From: Acanthornis magna
Lineage: Eukaryota; Chordata; Aves; Passeriformes; Acanthizidae
Length of the DNA: 64,000 nt
Reading direction: 5' to 3'
Assembly (NCBI GenBank): GCA_036785705.1
Contig: JAWUZG010000032.1
Span: forward strand, 10,372,001-10,436,000
In this document: piece after piece, positions 24,028 through 37,138 of the stretch
Numbering within the stretch: the stretch's first letter is position 1
Layout of the letters: each line of letters opens with the position of its first letter
Translations under genes and position numbers: made by a program
The notes under the pieces: generated by a model
What the model saw: only the letters and a program-made list of their open reading frames with translations
What the model was told of the DNA's origin: nothing
Databases searched by the model: none

Positions 24028-27000
24028 ATACCTATTCCCTTGATACAGATTGAACATTTACATCCTTTCTGTGTTTGGTACACTTCAACTGAATATGTAC
24101 GTGGCTGTACGCAGTTAAGTTTGGGTCATTTGAGCTGTTTGCCCTTTGATTCACCTTAGGCTTTCCACATCAGCATTAATAGCAATAGTTAACCCTGAGC
24201 CTGGGGTAACTGCTTTTGTGTTGGTTTCATTTTATGATTCATGTCATTAGTTGGCTTCAGGCTGATGGTGCCTTGGGTATGTGCAGGCAGACACACGGGC
24301 TCCCACAAGCCGAGACAATTGCTCTGCTTGTTTCAGAGAATATAAATTAACTTGAAATGTTCATGGCAAATAATAAAAATCTGGTTATCTTTTCCTTGGA
24401 AAATAGTTAAAATCTGCTTCTCTTTTGTAATGTTCAGACTTACTCTCTGAATTGTTATTCTTTCATTTCATGGAGAAATGCTAGTTTTACAAGTTTAAAA
24501 ATAAATCTGTCAGAGCTGTGAAACTTGCACAATTCAGTGGTCAATGTGCTCCTGAGAAAAGTGTTTTCACAATCCAGATTCTGATACTGCATTCAAATAT
24601 GGAAATTTCCTGATCTTCCAAAGTAGGATTTTAACCAGTTAAGCTCCCAGAGGCTTCTGTAACGAAATCTTGTCCAGACCTTACCTCGGTGAGAGCTGGC
24701 ACACTGAACACAATGGGGCTGGGATGGTGTCATTCCAGAGGCAGTGTCTGTGTCACTGAGTGGCACTTTCATACAATATAGGAATAATTTCAACAACAGA
24801 TGTAACTTACAAATTACTGATGTTCGTACATCTTAATACACCAATAGGACTCTAGTATGGTGACTTTACAGTTTTTTTGTGATTCTAATAGCTATTTCAT
24901 AGAACTAATATATAATCAACGTGTATGTTAAATCAATATGTAGTTCCAGTTGGTACAGACTGTACAAAATTATTATTAGATCAAATCAACTTCTGTGGTC
25001 TAAAAACTTCTTTTTATTAACTAGAGAGAATTATAATATAGAATATCTGTTTGTCCTTTGATTTATAAAGCACCATGCTTCAATTAATTTATTTAATGTT
25101 AATGAATATTTATAAATATTAATTTAAAATTGTACAGTAATTTATTTTGCAGCAAATTTTATATATAATATGTAAACAAATATATTTTCTTAGAATGGCA
25201 GAGAAATTTGTAGATATGTAATTAAGAGTTTGTATTTATTGATTATATGCCATATAATATTAATAACAAGACAACTTATTTTTAGAAATGTAATGTTTCT
25301 TATTATAAAAATATCTTCCCTTTGGTCCAGAACTATTATATGTTTAGGAGATTATTAGTATTCATGAGCTACCTCATTGCAAAAGGGTGCCATAGGGGCT
25401 ATGAATTAGTACGTGATGCTGCATTCGGCAGGAGAGAGGGGAAGTGCAGTAGCTTGTGCTGGTGGAGGCCAGGGATTCTGCTGAAAGATTCAAGTTACTG
25501 CAACTGTCTGCAAAGGACTTATAATATCATCTACACAGCAAAGAATACAGGGCATTATTTATTTACTCATGGCTTGCATTATTGGAAAAATGGGTGGAGT
25601 AAAAATGAGGGATCCTGAAAATAAATACTTAAAGTATTTTTTTATACATCATCAGTAATTCTAAGAGAAAGGAAATGCTGTAATTTTAGCAATGGCTAAG
25701 CACTCCAGATTTTTTGGCTGAAAGGATATACTTCCAGATATTGCATAGGTGAGTTTATGGGCAAGTATTTTTCTAGCTTCCTTACTACTGTCTTACTACC
25801 TTTCTTTTTCAGGTGGAATGTGCAGGTATTGTATGTAATTATTGAGAGATACTGAGTGTATATCTATATACTGATTTTCTCAACTGAAATGATTTGTCCA
25901 GTGTACTTTTATGGATCTTGAATACATATATATTAGCTATCTGTACATAGGAAGATATATAATGATTTAATACAGGTACTTGGCTTTGTTTCAGTTCTAT
26001 ATGGTTGTGTGTGCTGTATTTTAATATAAGCAAGTATAATCCACAATGACCTTGTAGTGTGCTCATCTTTTAGAATTCATTTCAGGGTCAATTTTTATGC
26101 TAGCTTGTAACTCAAACTACTCTTTGATTAAGTTTTTTGTCTTAATAGCTCATTCTTCATTCCCACAGATACAACTCTCAGGTAGGGGCAGCTTGCAAAA
26201 CAGAATATGTTGCATTCTTTCAGAACTCTGATGGCTCACATGTGAATACAGTCTTGATTTTGCTTCATGTAGTTCAGATATTACTTTACATGGGATCTAT
26301 CTTAACTGCACAAGTTTTGGCAGGAAATATAAGCATTTTTCTCTTGGTAAAAGGAGTAGTGCCTTCCCTGCTGATGCAGGAACCTGGAGGTAGTGTCTGA
26401 CGCCGGTGCGGGGGAGACTCCTCTGCTCTTGCTGGGGTCAAAGGGAGGTTTTCTTTAGTGGTTAACTTAAATTTTAAAAAATATTAAAAATCCAGTGACT
26501 CTTTTTTCATGCCAAATATCTGTGAAGTAATACACAGGCCCATATAGATTGTCTGTAACCAGTTTTAATATGCCATCAATTATGTTGTTATGACTGTAAT
26601 TAGAAACTCTTAGAAATAACATAAGACTTTTACTGAATTACTCATCAGAAGAATTGCTAAAGATCATAAAATAATTTTAAATAAAATTTAGTGAATTCAT
26701 AAATTTATGACTAAATGAACTATACTCATAAATATGTTACTCTTCATTATCCTGATACGGAAAACTATATTTATTATTGTGTTGTGATAACTAGGTTTAA
26801 ATATGATCTAATAATTCACTAATTTTAGCCACAAGCCTGCAAAAACTTGCATCTGCATTTGAATGAATGTGTTAATAATCCCACCAAGTCTGGTAAAGGA
26901 AATAAAAATTTAGTTATGTTATTATCAAAAAAGTTAAGTGCAAAAGGATATATTCATGCAGGTCCTTTTCTTCTTTATGTTTCATAAATTCCAGCAGTAG

Positions 27001-27652
27001 TGAAGAAAGCAGGAGTGTGAGCTAGGAACTTATTTTTGAAGTGATAACCAGTAATGTAATGGAAAAATATTGTGTTCTAAGGGGACCCAATTAGATGATG
27101 TAAGAATACTGAATTTTAAATGTCCATTCTTTTGAGACTGTTTCGGTTAATAAAAAATAATAAACTACCACAGAGATTAGATGAACGCAAAGGAACTTAA
27201 TCTGTTTGCTTCGTTATGACAAGAGAAAGTATTGGACAGCTGTAGGATTTTTGGTCCTATCCCATTATGCCTGTTTCTAGGAAATTAATATCTATTTTGT
27301 ACTAGTACATGAGAACATATTTCCTAGGAAAGTAGGACTTCATATTTACAAGTTAAAAACAAGTACGAGGTTAATTTGAATTCTAAATTTCTGTGGGGTG
27401 GTTTTTTTTAAGGTAAATCTTCTAGTTCCCTCTACCTGTCAGAAAGAATGAAAAATGAAAATTACGTGAATCTTTGAAAAACAACTTTTCTATTATTCAG
27501 AAAGTTTCCATAGTCCCTGAATTAGTGAGTCCATACATCAAAAATCTTTTTTCCAAAATTTATGATACTATCTTATTTCTCAGCTGATGGACATCACTGC
27601 CTCCTAAATACATATTAAATAAAGAGAGTTTAGAACATTTCAGGTAAATTGT

Positions 27653-27665
27653 AAAAAAAAAAAAA
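27653..27665. repeat. A13 homopolymer
   Basis: Thirteen A followed by gaaaaagtg. No retrogene-like sequence is recognisable upstream. Confidence 0.9.
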
Positions 27666-30132
27666 GAAAAAGTGAAGACTGATATAAAACCATCACGATT
27701 TTAATATTTATAATATGTATAAACACCTGAAATTCAGTAGAGGAAATTCAATAATATGGTAAATAATTCTTTAATTGTGTAGCAGATTTTATAGTCCATT
27801 GAACTTTACTGCTGGAAACTATAGGTTTATAGATTAGTATGTCAGCAAAGTACATGTCCATATAGCTGAAATGTCAACAAATGCTCTCAAAAGAATTATT
27901 TTCAGTTTCTTTCCTCTCTCTTACTGATATATCGATGTATAAACTCAAGAATTGACAGAATTGACAACTCCACAGCTCAAAATGGGAGCAAAATTACTAT
28001 ATAAAGCTTTGTGTCAGGGCCATTGTTGGCAACATAGAAACAGTCACTGAAATCCAATTCCAAGTGCAGTTGGGGAGACATTATCCAAATTGTCCATGTC
28101 TAATCAAAGTAGGATCCCTCAAAATGAGGCCTGTGTCATTCTGCCCTCTGCTTGAAGTGGTAAAGTATCTCTTGTTCCAGAGAAGAAACCAAATAACAGT
28201 TGCCTTCTATCACCCTAGTGGCCTTTTCTTTGATACTTGTATATATATGTGCAGAAGATGGTATTCTTGAGGGGGTTTTTTTCCAGCTAAAATTCTTCCT
28301 AGAATGATTGAATATTTTGTTTGTGTGTGGGCTTACATCTGTGTTGAGGCAGTGTGTGCTGGGGGAAAATGGTGATGAAATACAAAGGAATTCTATACAG
28401 AAACATCAAAATACATATGTCCTATATTTTTGCCATGCAAATGCAAAAGCCAGTCAATAAAGTTTCTCTGGGATAAGAGGGATCATGAAAGAACCTATTT
28501 TAAACTCAATGTACCTCAGGTAATCCATTAAAATGTGTTCTTGAGTACTTTAGTGCATCAAAGCTATGCATTAGCTCATTCTGTTTGAAGGTGGTAGCTG
28601 TGTTTTTATCTGAGCTTAACAGGAGCAGATCCTAAGTGCTGAGGATGGTTAAAAGCCTATGCAGAGGTTGACAGTCATCTTTCTGTTCAGTGTTGTCTAT
28701 TCAAAGGCTTTACTTATCCTGCTTCATTTTCACAGAATACTGTCTATTTTTATGTGCTCTTATCTATGGTCACACATTAGCAGCTCTGGTAACTGCCAGT
28801 AAGACATACTGGGATACGCTGTTTTAATTATAATTTAGGGATACACTTTTATATTCTTTCCTGGATCTGTCTTGGACAGGACCAATTCAAACTCCAGCAG
28901 GGCCCGGATCTATAGAAGTGACAGGGTATCATCTCTTCTCCCATTGACCCCTTCATTTCTCCCTGGCCTGATTTCCTATCTGTCTGAAACTTGCCATGAC
29001 ATAAAGAAGCCTCTAACCCCACTCTTCCTAATTTTGACTGGGGGAAGGGAGTGAGGGATGGGTGGGAATGGAAGACAGGAGCAGTACATCACATCTGTTG
29101 GGAAGCAAATTTGCTGGGAGAGACAGCAGGACTGTTGGTTAACAAATAAATTTGACTTCCAAATACAGAATTACTGGAAAAAAAATCCTGAAATTAGCAT
29201 GTTACCAGTAGGTCTACTCATCAGCAATACAAGATCGAGGAACTTCCTACATGTGTGGCTGATTTAACAACTGAATCTGAAGTGAGTCCAGCTGCAACTT
29301 AAATTTGTCTCTACAGAGTGACAACTAACTTTATATTGCCATTAATACTAGGGTATTGCTTGGCCATAGCAGACTTAGGACTGTGAATTAGTATGTCCTG
29401 TGTGCATTTGAGACTGTTCTCTAGACCGTGTTTGTGAACACTTTATCCTGCTCCTGTGTACAGGAGCAGAAAAAGGATTTCTATAGAAACATTCAAATGC
29501 AATGCAATAGCAAAAGGAACTCAAACAGAACTGACAGCGATTCATCTTTCTGTCAATCAGTGAAAGTTCTAGTGGGTTATTAGGGATTTTGCCTCAAAAT
29601 TATTTTGCCTTCATACTGTGATTATTGCACTTACTTTTAATGAAGTGAGAAGGTGAAGACCTAAAAAATACTATATATTACATTATCTCTGTGAAAAGTA
29701 TGAAAATATAGATGATATCTTCATTTCTATTAGGTCTTACAGCTTTGCTGAACAGTACTGATAAGATGCATGTGTTAAACTACTGGCCCGTGTTAATTTT
29801 CTTTGGTTGTAAAATTGCTGTTTTATTTGTTTTTGTATTGTGGGGATATAGACAGGAAGGCATCACATGACTTTTAAATGTCTCTCTATCACTCTGAAAA
29901 ACATGGAAAAGTGTTCATTTTATTTATTTCCCTCAAAGAAGTGGAGAACAAACTATAGCACTGGAAATAATATTCCAAGGAGCATCCAATTAAGCTTTTA
30001 TTTGTCACCCAAATAGATGAAAATATATCAAGACTTAAAATTAATTTACTAATAAAAAAAAAATTTAAAAGGCTTTTGGAAATGCTGTTACAGAGACAAA
30101 TTAACGTGTTTGTTTTTACTTTGTAACTGTAG

Positions 30133-30365
30133 TACATTTACTCCTAAAATGCAAGGCAGACGGATGGGGACTTCAGGGAGAATCACTAAGAGCACAAGTG
30201 TGAGCGGAGAGATGTATAAGCTGGAGCACATTGACGGGAGTCAGTCGGACACGGCTGTCGGCATGGTTGGAACAGGTGGGAAGAAAAGGCGTTCCAGCTT
30301 TAGTGCCAAAGTGGTTGCCATAGTGTCTCGAAGGAGCAGAAGCACATCTCAACTTAGCCAAACAG
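30133..30365 (+). CDS. RIMS1: RIMS1 internal exon C (basic linker segment)
   Basis: The exon is 233 nt, after the acceptor actttgtaactgtag and before the donor gtgagt. Its first base completes the serine codon started in exon B, and its last base opens the codon finished by exon D. The product runs TFTPKMQGRRMGTSGR, KSTSVSGEMYKLEH, DGSQSDTAVGMVGTGG, KKRRSSFSAKVVAIVSRRSR and STSQLSQT. The KKRRSS to SRRSR part is a conserved basic patch shared by RIM1, RIM2 and the short gamma-RIM proteins RIMS3 and RIMS4, where it begins the common C-terminal module. Arg-Arg-x-Ser spacing makes it a plausible kinase target (inference). By memory, mammals have SIMK where this sequence has ITK, one residue shorter. 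The acceptor tract is only moderately pyrimidine-rich, which would fit regulated splicing. Confidence 0.95.
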
Positions 30366-31092
30366 GTGAGTGAGACACACAGTCTTTGTAAACAGGACTC
30401 TCACCAAACCTGGTTTACCATTATTTCATCTGTGGCATCTGTGTTACATGTATATGAATATAGACCGCTCAAGAGAGAAGATTTTCCAGCTGTAAATAAA
30501 TTTCTGAGATATTAATTTTCTTTGATTATTAAACATTTTTAAGAACCAATATACAAATGCCTTTTAGAGTATGCACCAAAATTACTTTCTGTCCTGATTA
30601 ATTAAAAGTGTTGTCTCTTGGAAGCCTTGTTTACAGGTAGGCCAAGAAATGCAAAGACACATGTGTGGGTATTAGCAGTGGATAATGGTTTGGCTAAGAC
30701 CAGCTTTTTATGTATAGGAAACTTCTTCTAGCAGATGAGTTGAGTATGAATGTGGGAACTGAAATCTGAGTAAATGAATGGCAGTTATGCAACTTGGATG
30801 AAAGGTTGTACCTGAAGTTGTATAAAACATGTTTTTAAAAACTACCTTTGTTTTCTTAGTTGAGAGTAAATTCAATACTTTATTATTTTTAAGTAACACT
30901 GGCAAATTGGGGTCAGTGATTTCAGATAAATTAGATGATAGCATGATGCTTCACTTAGGAACATAAGCCTTTCAACTCTCTATTGTGACTTTAGAAATCT
31001 TAAAAGCTCCATATCAGCGTAGCCTGAAGGAACAAAAACTCCTACAGAAAGACACAAAAGGGAAGAAGAATGTTTTAAAGTCCCTGTCCTGC

Positions 31093-31155
31093 TCCTGAAC
31101 CCCACTGAAGACTTTTGCTTTTGTCTTCAGTGGGAACAGGACCTGACCCTAAGGG
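31093..31155. repeat. Hairpin-forming dispersed repeat (sauropsid type)
   Basis: A perfect 12-bp inverted repeat (cccactgaagac at 31101-31112 and gtcttcagtggg at 31123-31134) encloses a 10-nt loop, ttttgctttt. A further 5 bp pair outside a small 3x2 internal loop (31093-31097 with 31137-31141). The sequence looks like a degenerate copy of a short palindromic element with the motif cctgctcccattgaagtcaa that I recall from many bird and turtle introns. I do not claim a family name. Confidence 0.6.
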
Positions 31156-31563
31156 TTCTTTCTTACTAAAAGAAGGAAAGCAAAGAGGAAAAGCTTCAGC
31201 CTAGCATAGAATGCACTCATATTTCAGCATTCCTCTCACATAGTCAGGGTATCTAAACTAAGGTAAGTAACAGTATTGTTTATTTATATCATCAAATATT
31301 TCACCCCTTTCCCCTGGGTTTTTTTTTATTGCCAGATAAGCAGTAGAATTGATTCTTTCATAATGTAAAGCTTGGCCAGCTTTAAAAAAAAGATTATTAT
31401 ACTTTTTTACACTACTCATTAATTTTAAGCCAGAAAGTAAATAATCATGCAGTTGAACCCAATGATAAATTAAATAGTTGTATTTCAAGCCCAGAATTGT
31501 AATTCATATTGAGTTGCTCAAGAATGCACTCTAAGTATGACTAGAATATAGATGTATACAGTA

Positions 31564-31599
31564 AGATGTATCAGAATCTATTTTAGATGTATCAGAATC
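31564..31599. repeat. 15-bp direct repeat, 21-bp period
   Basis: The word agatgtatcagaatc occurs at 31564-31578 and again at 31585-31599, separated by tatttt. Confidence 0.85.
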
Positions 31600-33112
31600 A
31601 ATGGCATGCTCTGTAAGTAATAAAAAGTGGTGGTGTATTGTAGAAAGGATTTCTAGGTTGATATTTTACTCCACTTCCTATATATACACTAAGTATTTTA
31701 CGGAATGGTTTTTTTGGTTTGATCTGGTGTTCCTGTCTAGCTCCTAGGTCTCATTGAAATAGGAATTGCTGTGACAGACCAAATCTTTGCTTCATCTTAC
31801 TCAGTAGTCAGCTCTCACTGGGAACAAGGACTGGATACCCAAAGGGAAGGCACTAAACATAGGATGACTTGCCTTTCAGAAGCCCTAACTCACTTTGTCA
31901 GTGAACTTAGAAAAAAATTAAAATCTAAGCTGTGGTTTCTAAACACCTTTCAGTATTATCTATTTAAAGCTCAGATGTTCCTGTTCGTCGCAGAAAGGTA
32001 CTATAGCTCTCCAAACTTTGCTTGGTGTAAATTTCAAAACAACAGGAATATTGCAAGGAATTAACTTCTAGAGTTGTAATTAAACTCAAAGAGCAAATCA
32101 AATATGAAAAACATGATTATGTATTATTCATGATTGTAAATTAGTTCAGAATCATATTTACTTTATCTTGTGACTCAGGCTAAGATATCTGTGGCATAGT
32201 CAGAGCAAATAAAATGTGTAATTTTTTGTCAGTCACAACTTTTTAATTTAAATTTTGTCAAAAACCAGTGAATTAACACATTTTTTAGAACAATCTACAC
32301 ATGAGATTTGATAGATGTTACAAGTTACATTGTTGAAGACTAAATACTCATATCCTAAATCAGGGACCGACGTCCTTCCTTCCTGTATTATACAAGATGA
32401 GAGGAGATACCTAAAATGTCTATTTCATTTTAATGTGTTCTGCAACTTACTACTGTCTCCACTATTGAGAATAAAAGAAAATTTCTGTTTTGACAATAAC
32501 ATATGAACTAGGTAGTTCTTCAAAATTTATATGGAAATTGGTTTATAATATCCAAGTTCTGAACATATTTAGAACTGATGTAGAGATTTATGGGCCTCCA
32601 AAAGTGGTACCAAGTATGAACTTCTGGGACAGACCTTCAGGAACTGAAGGTGTGCTGTTGATGGAGTTTATTTATTTTAAAGGAAGTATAAAAAGTATAG
32701 AAATAAACGTGTAGCCTCCATAGGTTGTTCAGGCTTTTTATCTATGACTTGCATGATTGTAAGTAAGGCATGCATGACACATATAGTGATTTGTTTCTTA
32801 AAACTCAAAATAGAAGATCCGAAATAAAAAGGTCAATTTTTTTTTAAAAAGTGTAGGTTCCATGTTTTTATGGAATGAACAGATCTGAAATTCTAGTTTA
32901 CTACTTCTTCAAAGCCAGTAAACTTCATTACCATTTCACTTTTTTCACTTGACAAAATGGTCAAAAAGGGTTGAATTTGACTTTTTGTAGATAGTTCTTC
33001 CTTTTAGCATACTGCATGGGTTTGATCTTACATAAAAATAGATGCGGTGTGTATGGAACTGCTACAAGGTAGCTAATATTGGTAAGATTTGATTTTCTGT
33101 TGACTTGAAAAA

Positions 33113-33172
33113 GGTGTGTGTGTGCGTGAGCCTGTGCATATATGTTTGTGTCTATACATACACACATGGTTT
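33113..33172. repeat. Degenerate TG/CA-rich microsatellite
   Basis: gtgtgtgtgtgcgtgagcct runs into tgtgcatatatgtttgtg and catacacacatgg. It is an imperfect TG tract turning into CA. The overlapping ORFs with Val/Cys/Tyr repeats on both strands come from it. Confidence 0.85.
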
Positions 33173-34321
33173 TCTTGCACATATGGGGCAGAGCCATTTG
33201 CATGTTAGAGTTGGAAGGACCAGTAATCAGTATTTTACACACCTTTGTTCAGTGCTGTTGGAAAATATTTATTCAGAATATGTGCCTTGTAGATTGTCAG
33301 TGAAAGAAGTGGTTTCCATTTTTATGTAAATCTGGATTGGAAAGTATGTGTTTTGCTGCACCTTCATTTCGATTATGTTTAATATTTCCTAATACTTTTA
33401 GTAACTGTTCTCTGAAATCCCTACTTGCTATGTATTTGTTCATTATTCCCACAAATTGCATAAATTAGATAGTTCATCAGAAAAAGCTTGTAATCTCCTG
33501 ACAATATTCCTAATGAAAATCCAGCTCTTCTTATATTATCACAGTTAAAAAGAAGAAAAGGAAAAGGGGGAAAAAAAGCGCAAAACTCCCAAAATGACCA
33601 CAGAAAATGTAAAATAGCTCCAGGCATACATAATCATTTTAGTTAGAAAATACAACTCTTCTAGCTTTCCTTGTCAGCCTTATTTTGGTAAATAAATTTA
33701 TACATATATACAGAGTAAATGTATAACTGAAAATTTTCTAAATACAGCAACTAAACTTTAAATCACATGAAAATAATAGGAAACTATATTCGGATAAGAA
33801 ATCACCATCTGTGGTCTTGATTTTGTGTTCCAACACTCTATTCCCCTCTAGAGAAAATCTTACTGTTTGCATACCAACGAGTGACTGAGGCCAGTATTGA
33901 TCATACTGTATTTTGATTTGGGGTTCTAGCTTTTGAATGAGATAAAAACTTATGTAATAGGAGGGAAGAATGTTATTACAGAATTCATTCCATATAGAGA
34001 GACATAATAATGCATTTCAAAGTGGTTAGAGGTAATGGGAGGGGTATCATCAGTCAAATGAGTTCTGGAGAAAAGGAAAATGTCAATCTCAGCTAAACAG
34101 AAGTATTCCTGTCCCCGGATCCCTCTCAGTTCTCTTGGTATATGCAGACATGTGCCTTAAGAAAGCAAAAAAATTTGTCCCTTTTTCTTTCTGTCCTCTG
34201 GTCAGCAGACAGTGCTTTAGAAAATCATCTGTTTGTAGTAGCAGACTTTTATTCTCTCTAAGTGCTAAGAGTGGTTTGCAACTATTTTGACGCTTCATCC
34301 TTTGTCAAAGAAAACACTGAG

Positions 34322-34776
34322 GTGCAGGAGCATGTCCAGAGACAATGAATCTGGTGAATGCCTAGAGAGTAAGTCCTATGAGGAGCAGCTGAGGGAGCCG
34401 GGGGTGTTTAACCTCGAGAAAATAAAGCTCAGGGGAGACGTTATCACTCTCTAAAACTCCCTGAAAGGAGGTTGCAGCCAGGTGGAGGTCAGTCTCCTCT
34501 CCCAGGCAACCAGCAACAGGACATGAGGAAATAGCCTCAGGCTGTGCCAAGGGAGGTTCAGGTTGGACATCAGGAAGAATTTCTTCATTGAAAAGGTGGA
34601 TAAGCATTGGAGCAGGCTGCTCAGGGAGATGGTGGTGTCACCATCCCTGGTATTGTCCAAGAAATGGCTGAACGTGGCACTTAGTGCTGCAGTCTATTTG
34701 AGATGGTGCTGTTCGGTCAACGGTTGGACTCAATAGTCTTGGAGGTATTTTCCAACCTAAATGATTCTGTGATTAA
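34322..34776 (+). mobile_element. CR1 LINE 3' fragment
   Basis: This is a 5'-truncated CR1 copy of about 455 bp. It begins within the end of ORF2, in the region of the gtcctatgaggagcagctga motif near 34373. It runs through the block with caggctgctcagggag (34612-34627) and ends with ttccaacctaaatgattctg and a single tail octamer. It is oriented like the host gene. It is a noncoding relic, and the ORFs called on its minus strand are artefacts. Confidence 0.93.
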
Positions 34777-36278
34777 TATCTTGGTATCAGAGATTTAGTA
34801 GTGTCACATCTTTATGACATTTTCAGCCTGATGCAATTGCTGGTGGGACAGTAAGAAGGGTTTCTGTGAAAGACAAATGAACAGCATGGCTGGCTGAGCT
34901 TTTTTTTGTTTTGTTGAAGGACTCAGGATTTTCATTTTTTAGCTGCTTCTCACAGACGCCAATTCTTCTGTCAAAAACATTGATGGTAAGAGTTTAAAAG
35001 GAATTACAACAAAATCTGGGAGTCTTTACTTAATTAACATATCCAGAACATGATAACCAGAGCAGACAGAAAGACTGAAAATATACATTTTGACATAAAT
35101 ATGAACAAAACTACCAGAGATGGGACTGGTGAGCCTTCAATATGAGCTCCTTGAGATTACTTTTATTTTCAAAGGTACTCGACACCATTAATGTCAGTAT
35201 TTTGACTGGTTTTCCATTGACATTGCTTGAGAAACAATAGTGTTCTCACATAAGATAAAGGTGAGACCTTGCCTGGGATATTGCATATTATTCCCATTAC
35301 AGAATGGAGACTGATGAAAGAAGAAGAGATGCAGAGAAGGAGAGCTAAGTATCTTAGAAGGAATGGGCATAATTTCTAGTCTGATATTACACTGATACGG
35401 GGTCAGTTTTCTAAAGGAAAATACCTTGCCATGTTTATGGTGGAAACCACAATGAGATTTTTCTGTCCAAGAACCAAAGTTACTTGCTTTCCATCTTCTG
35501 TTGGTGAAGTTCAATGTCAACAACCTGAAATGAAGCCATAGGCATTAATGTTTCAGAGACAGATTACGTACCATGAAGCAGAGCTGAAATCAAGTGTTGT
35601 CACAAGGTGAAAACAGAACGAGAAACAGCTCTTTTCACTTATGTGTGTCTCTGAAGTGGATACTTGGAGGCAATCTTGAAGTGTTTGTGTGCTTCCCTCA
35701 GGAAGTAGCTTGCAACCTGAACAAAAACATGTGACAACCTTATAATGTATTTCCCTGTGTAAAAAATGTAATTTCCTGCTAAAGTATATTTTCTGTCGTT
35801 TTCTGTAATTTGCCCTATAAAGAAGTGGTTTTCTCTATGTTCTGTTGAAATAAGCTCCAAATTACCAATTTCAGATAAGCTACTGTCATCTAAGTGAGGA
35901 AACTGTCACTGAGCAGTGAAGTTCTGATAATCGTGTACTCCACAGTGTATCTATACTCCTTTTGCAACCTCACTGCAGTTTGAAGAATTCTTTTCATCCA
36001 ATTGATTGCCCCACATTTCACCTTCCAAGACTGGTCTCAAAGAAGCTTTCTGTCATGGTTGAATCGCTGAAGTTAAGGTAAAGATTTAGAAAAGAAAACC
36101 TCATCCATTACGCAAAACGTCCTCTGTTGATAGAGTATATGATGGTTCACTGGAGGTGCTTAATGACTGTTAACAAGTACCCCTATGCTGCGTTAAAAAA
36201 AACCTTGCCTGGGAAACATGAAAATTTAAGCAACCTTTCAGGCCCAGAGCTACATAATTTCAGGGTACACACTGCCAT

Positions 36279-36405
36279 TAAAAAAAAAATCACACACACG
36301 CAAAAAACCCCAAACAAATACACAAAACAAAACCAAAACCAAACAAAACCAAACAAACAAATAATAAAATAAAAAAAGCCCCAACAACAACACACCAGCA
36401 CCGCA
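36279..36405. repeat. A/C-rich low-complexity tract (AAAC-type)
   Basis: A polyA run, a short ACAC run and then about 100 bp of aaacc, aaaac and aac units. The + strand has no G at all from 36301 to 36377. It produces spurious ORFs on both strands (Lys/Gln/Asn-rich on plus, Phe/Cys/Val-rich on minus). Confidence 0.92.
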
Positions 36406-37138
36406 ACTCTGTTAATCTGTTTTTAATTTTCTCAGTCTTTTCTTTTGTAATGCCAGTAGGACTGCTTTTCTGTCCATTCTTTTAGTAATTTTATGATACA
36501 ATGAGAGATTTCCTACAGGTCTAGTTAGTATGAACAGAAAATGCAAGTAACAAATAAGAAATAAAATATGCTGGAGGGCAAAGGCCTTTGGGATAAGGAA
36601 GGTTTGTTTGTTGTCTTTCTTGAGAACACCAGTGCTTCTTTCCATAGGTCTGTAGGGTCATGACAACATTTTCATGCAGTGGTCAGGCTTCGTTTTTTTC
36701 CCTGATGTTTCATATTTATTGATTGATTTACTGATTGAATGACAAGGATGCATTTCTGAGCGTGATTCTTTTACCTCATAACCTGACTTTAGTTTTTTAT
36801 TACTGTAGTGAAAGAAATTGTGCTTATTTGATAAGAAATGAGTGCTAGACAAAAGTTCAAGATACTTACTTTATCTAGGACTCAATAAATCATCTATTAT
36901 TATTAGTCTGGATAGAAAGCATGGGAATCAATAAGGCATACTTATGTCGGGAAGATGTCAGGAAGAAACTCGTTAGGAGGGAGGCCTCAACTGGTTTTAT
37001 TAAAACAAGCCAGAGAGTGTCTATTAGTTGAGTTTCTAAGACAAAACCCACAGGCAGATCTTGTTAATATTTTATTGTGAGCTAGTGTTTATGCTGCTAG
37101 AATATGATGATGAAACTGATTTAGAAAGTGTGTCAGTT

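Larger units (their letters stand above)
11546..30132 (+). other. RIMS1: RIMS1 intron between exons B and C (18.6 kb)
   Basis: This is a GT-AG intron in phase 2. The main content is a decayed CR1 LINE at about 16590-18416. Minor features are a GGATG-type repeat at 13629-13654, an (AC)n at 24011-24027, an A13 run at 27653-27665 and a very AT-rich block around 24990-25310. A short GC-richer patch with several CpGs lies near 26395-26435. Nothing else in 11546-16500 or 18420-30132 looks like a gene or a recognisable repeat by eye. Confidence 0.85.

Noticed and set aside
33201..33225. Possible minus-strand CR1 tail (agagttggaaggacc)
   Set aside because: Only about 15 bases resemble CR1 and no neighbouring CR1 sequence or octamer tail follows.
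35885..35930. Second possible MIR core (tgaggaaactgtcactgagc)
   Set aside because: Only one block matches and the flanking MIR blocks are missing.
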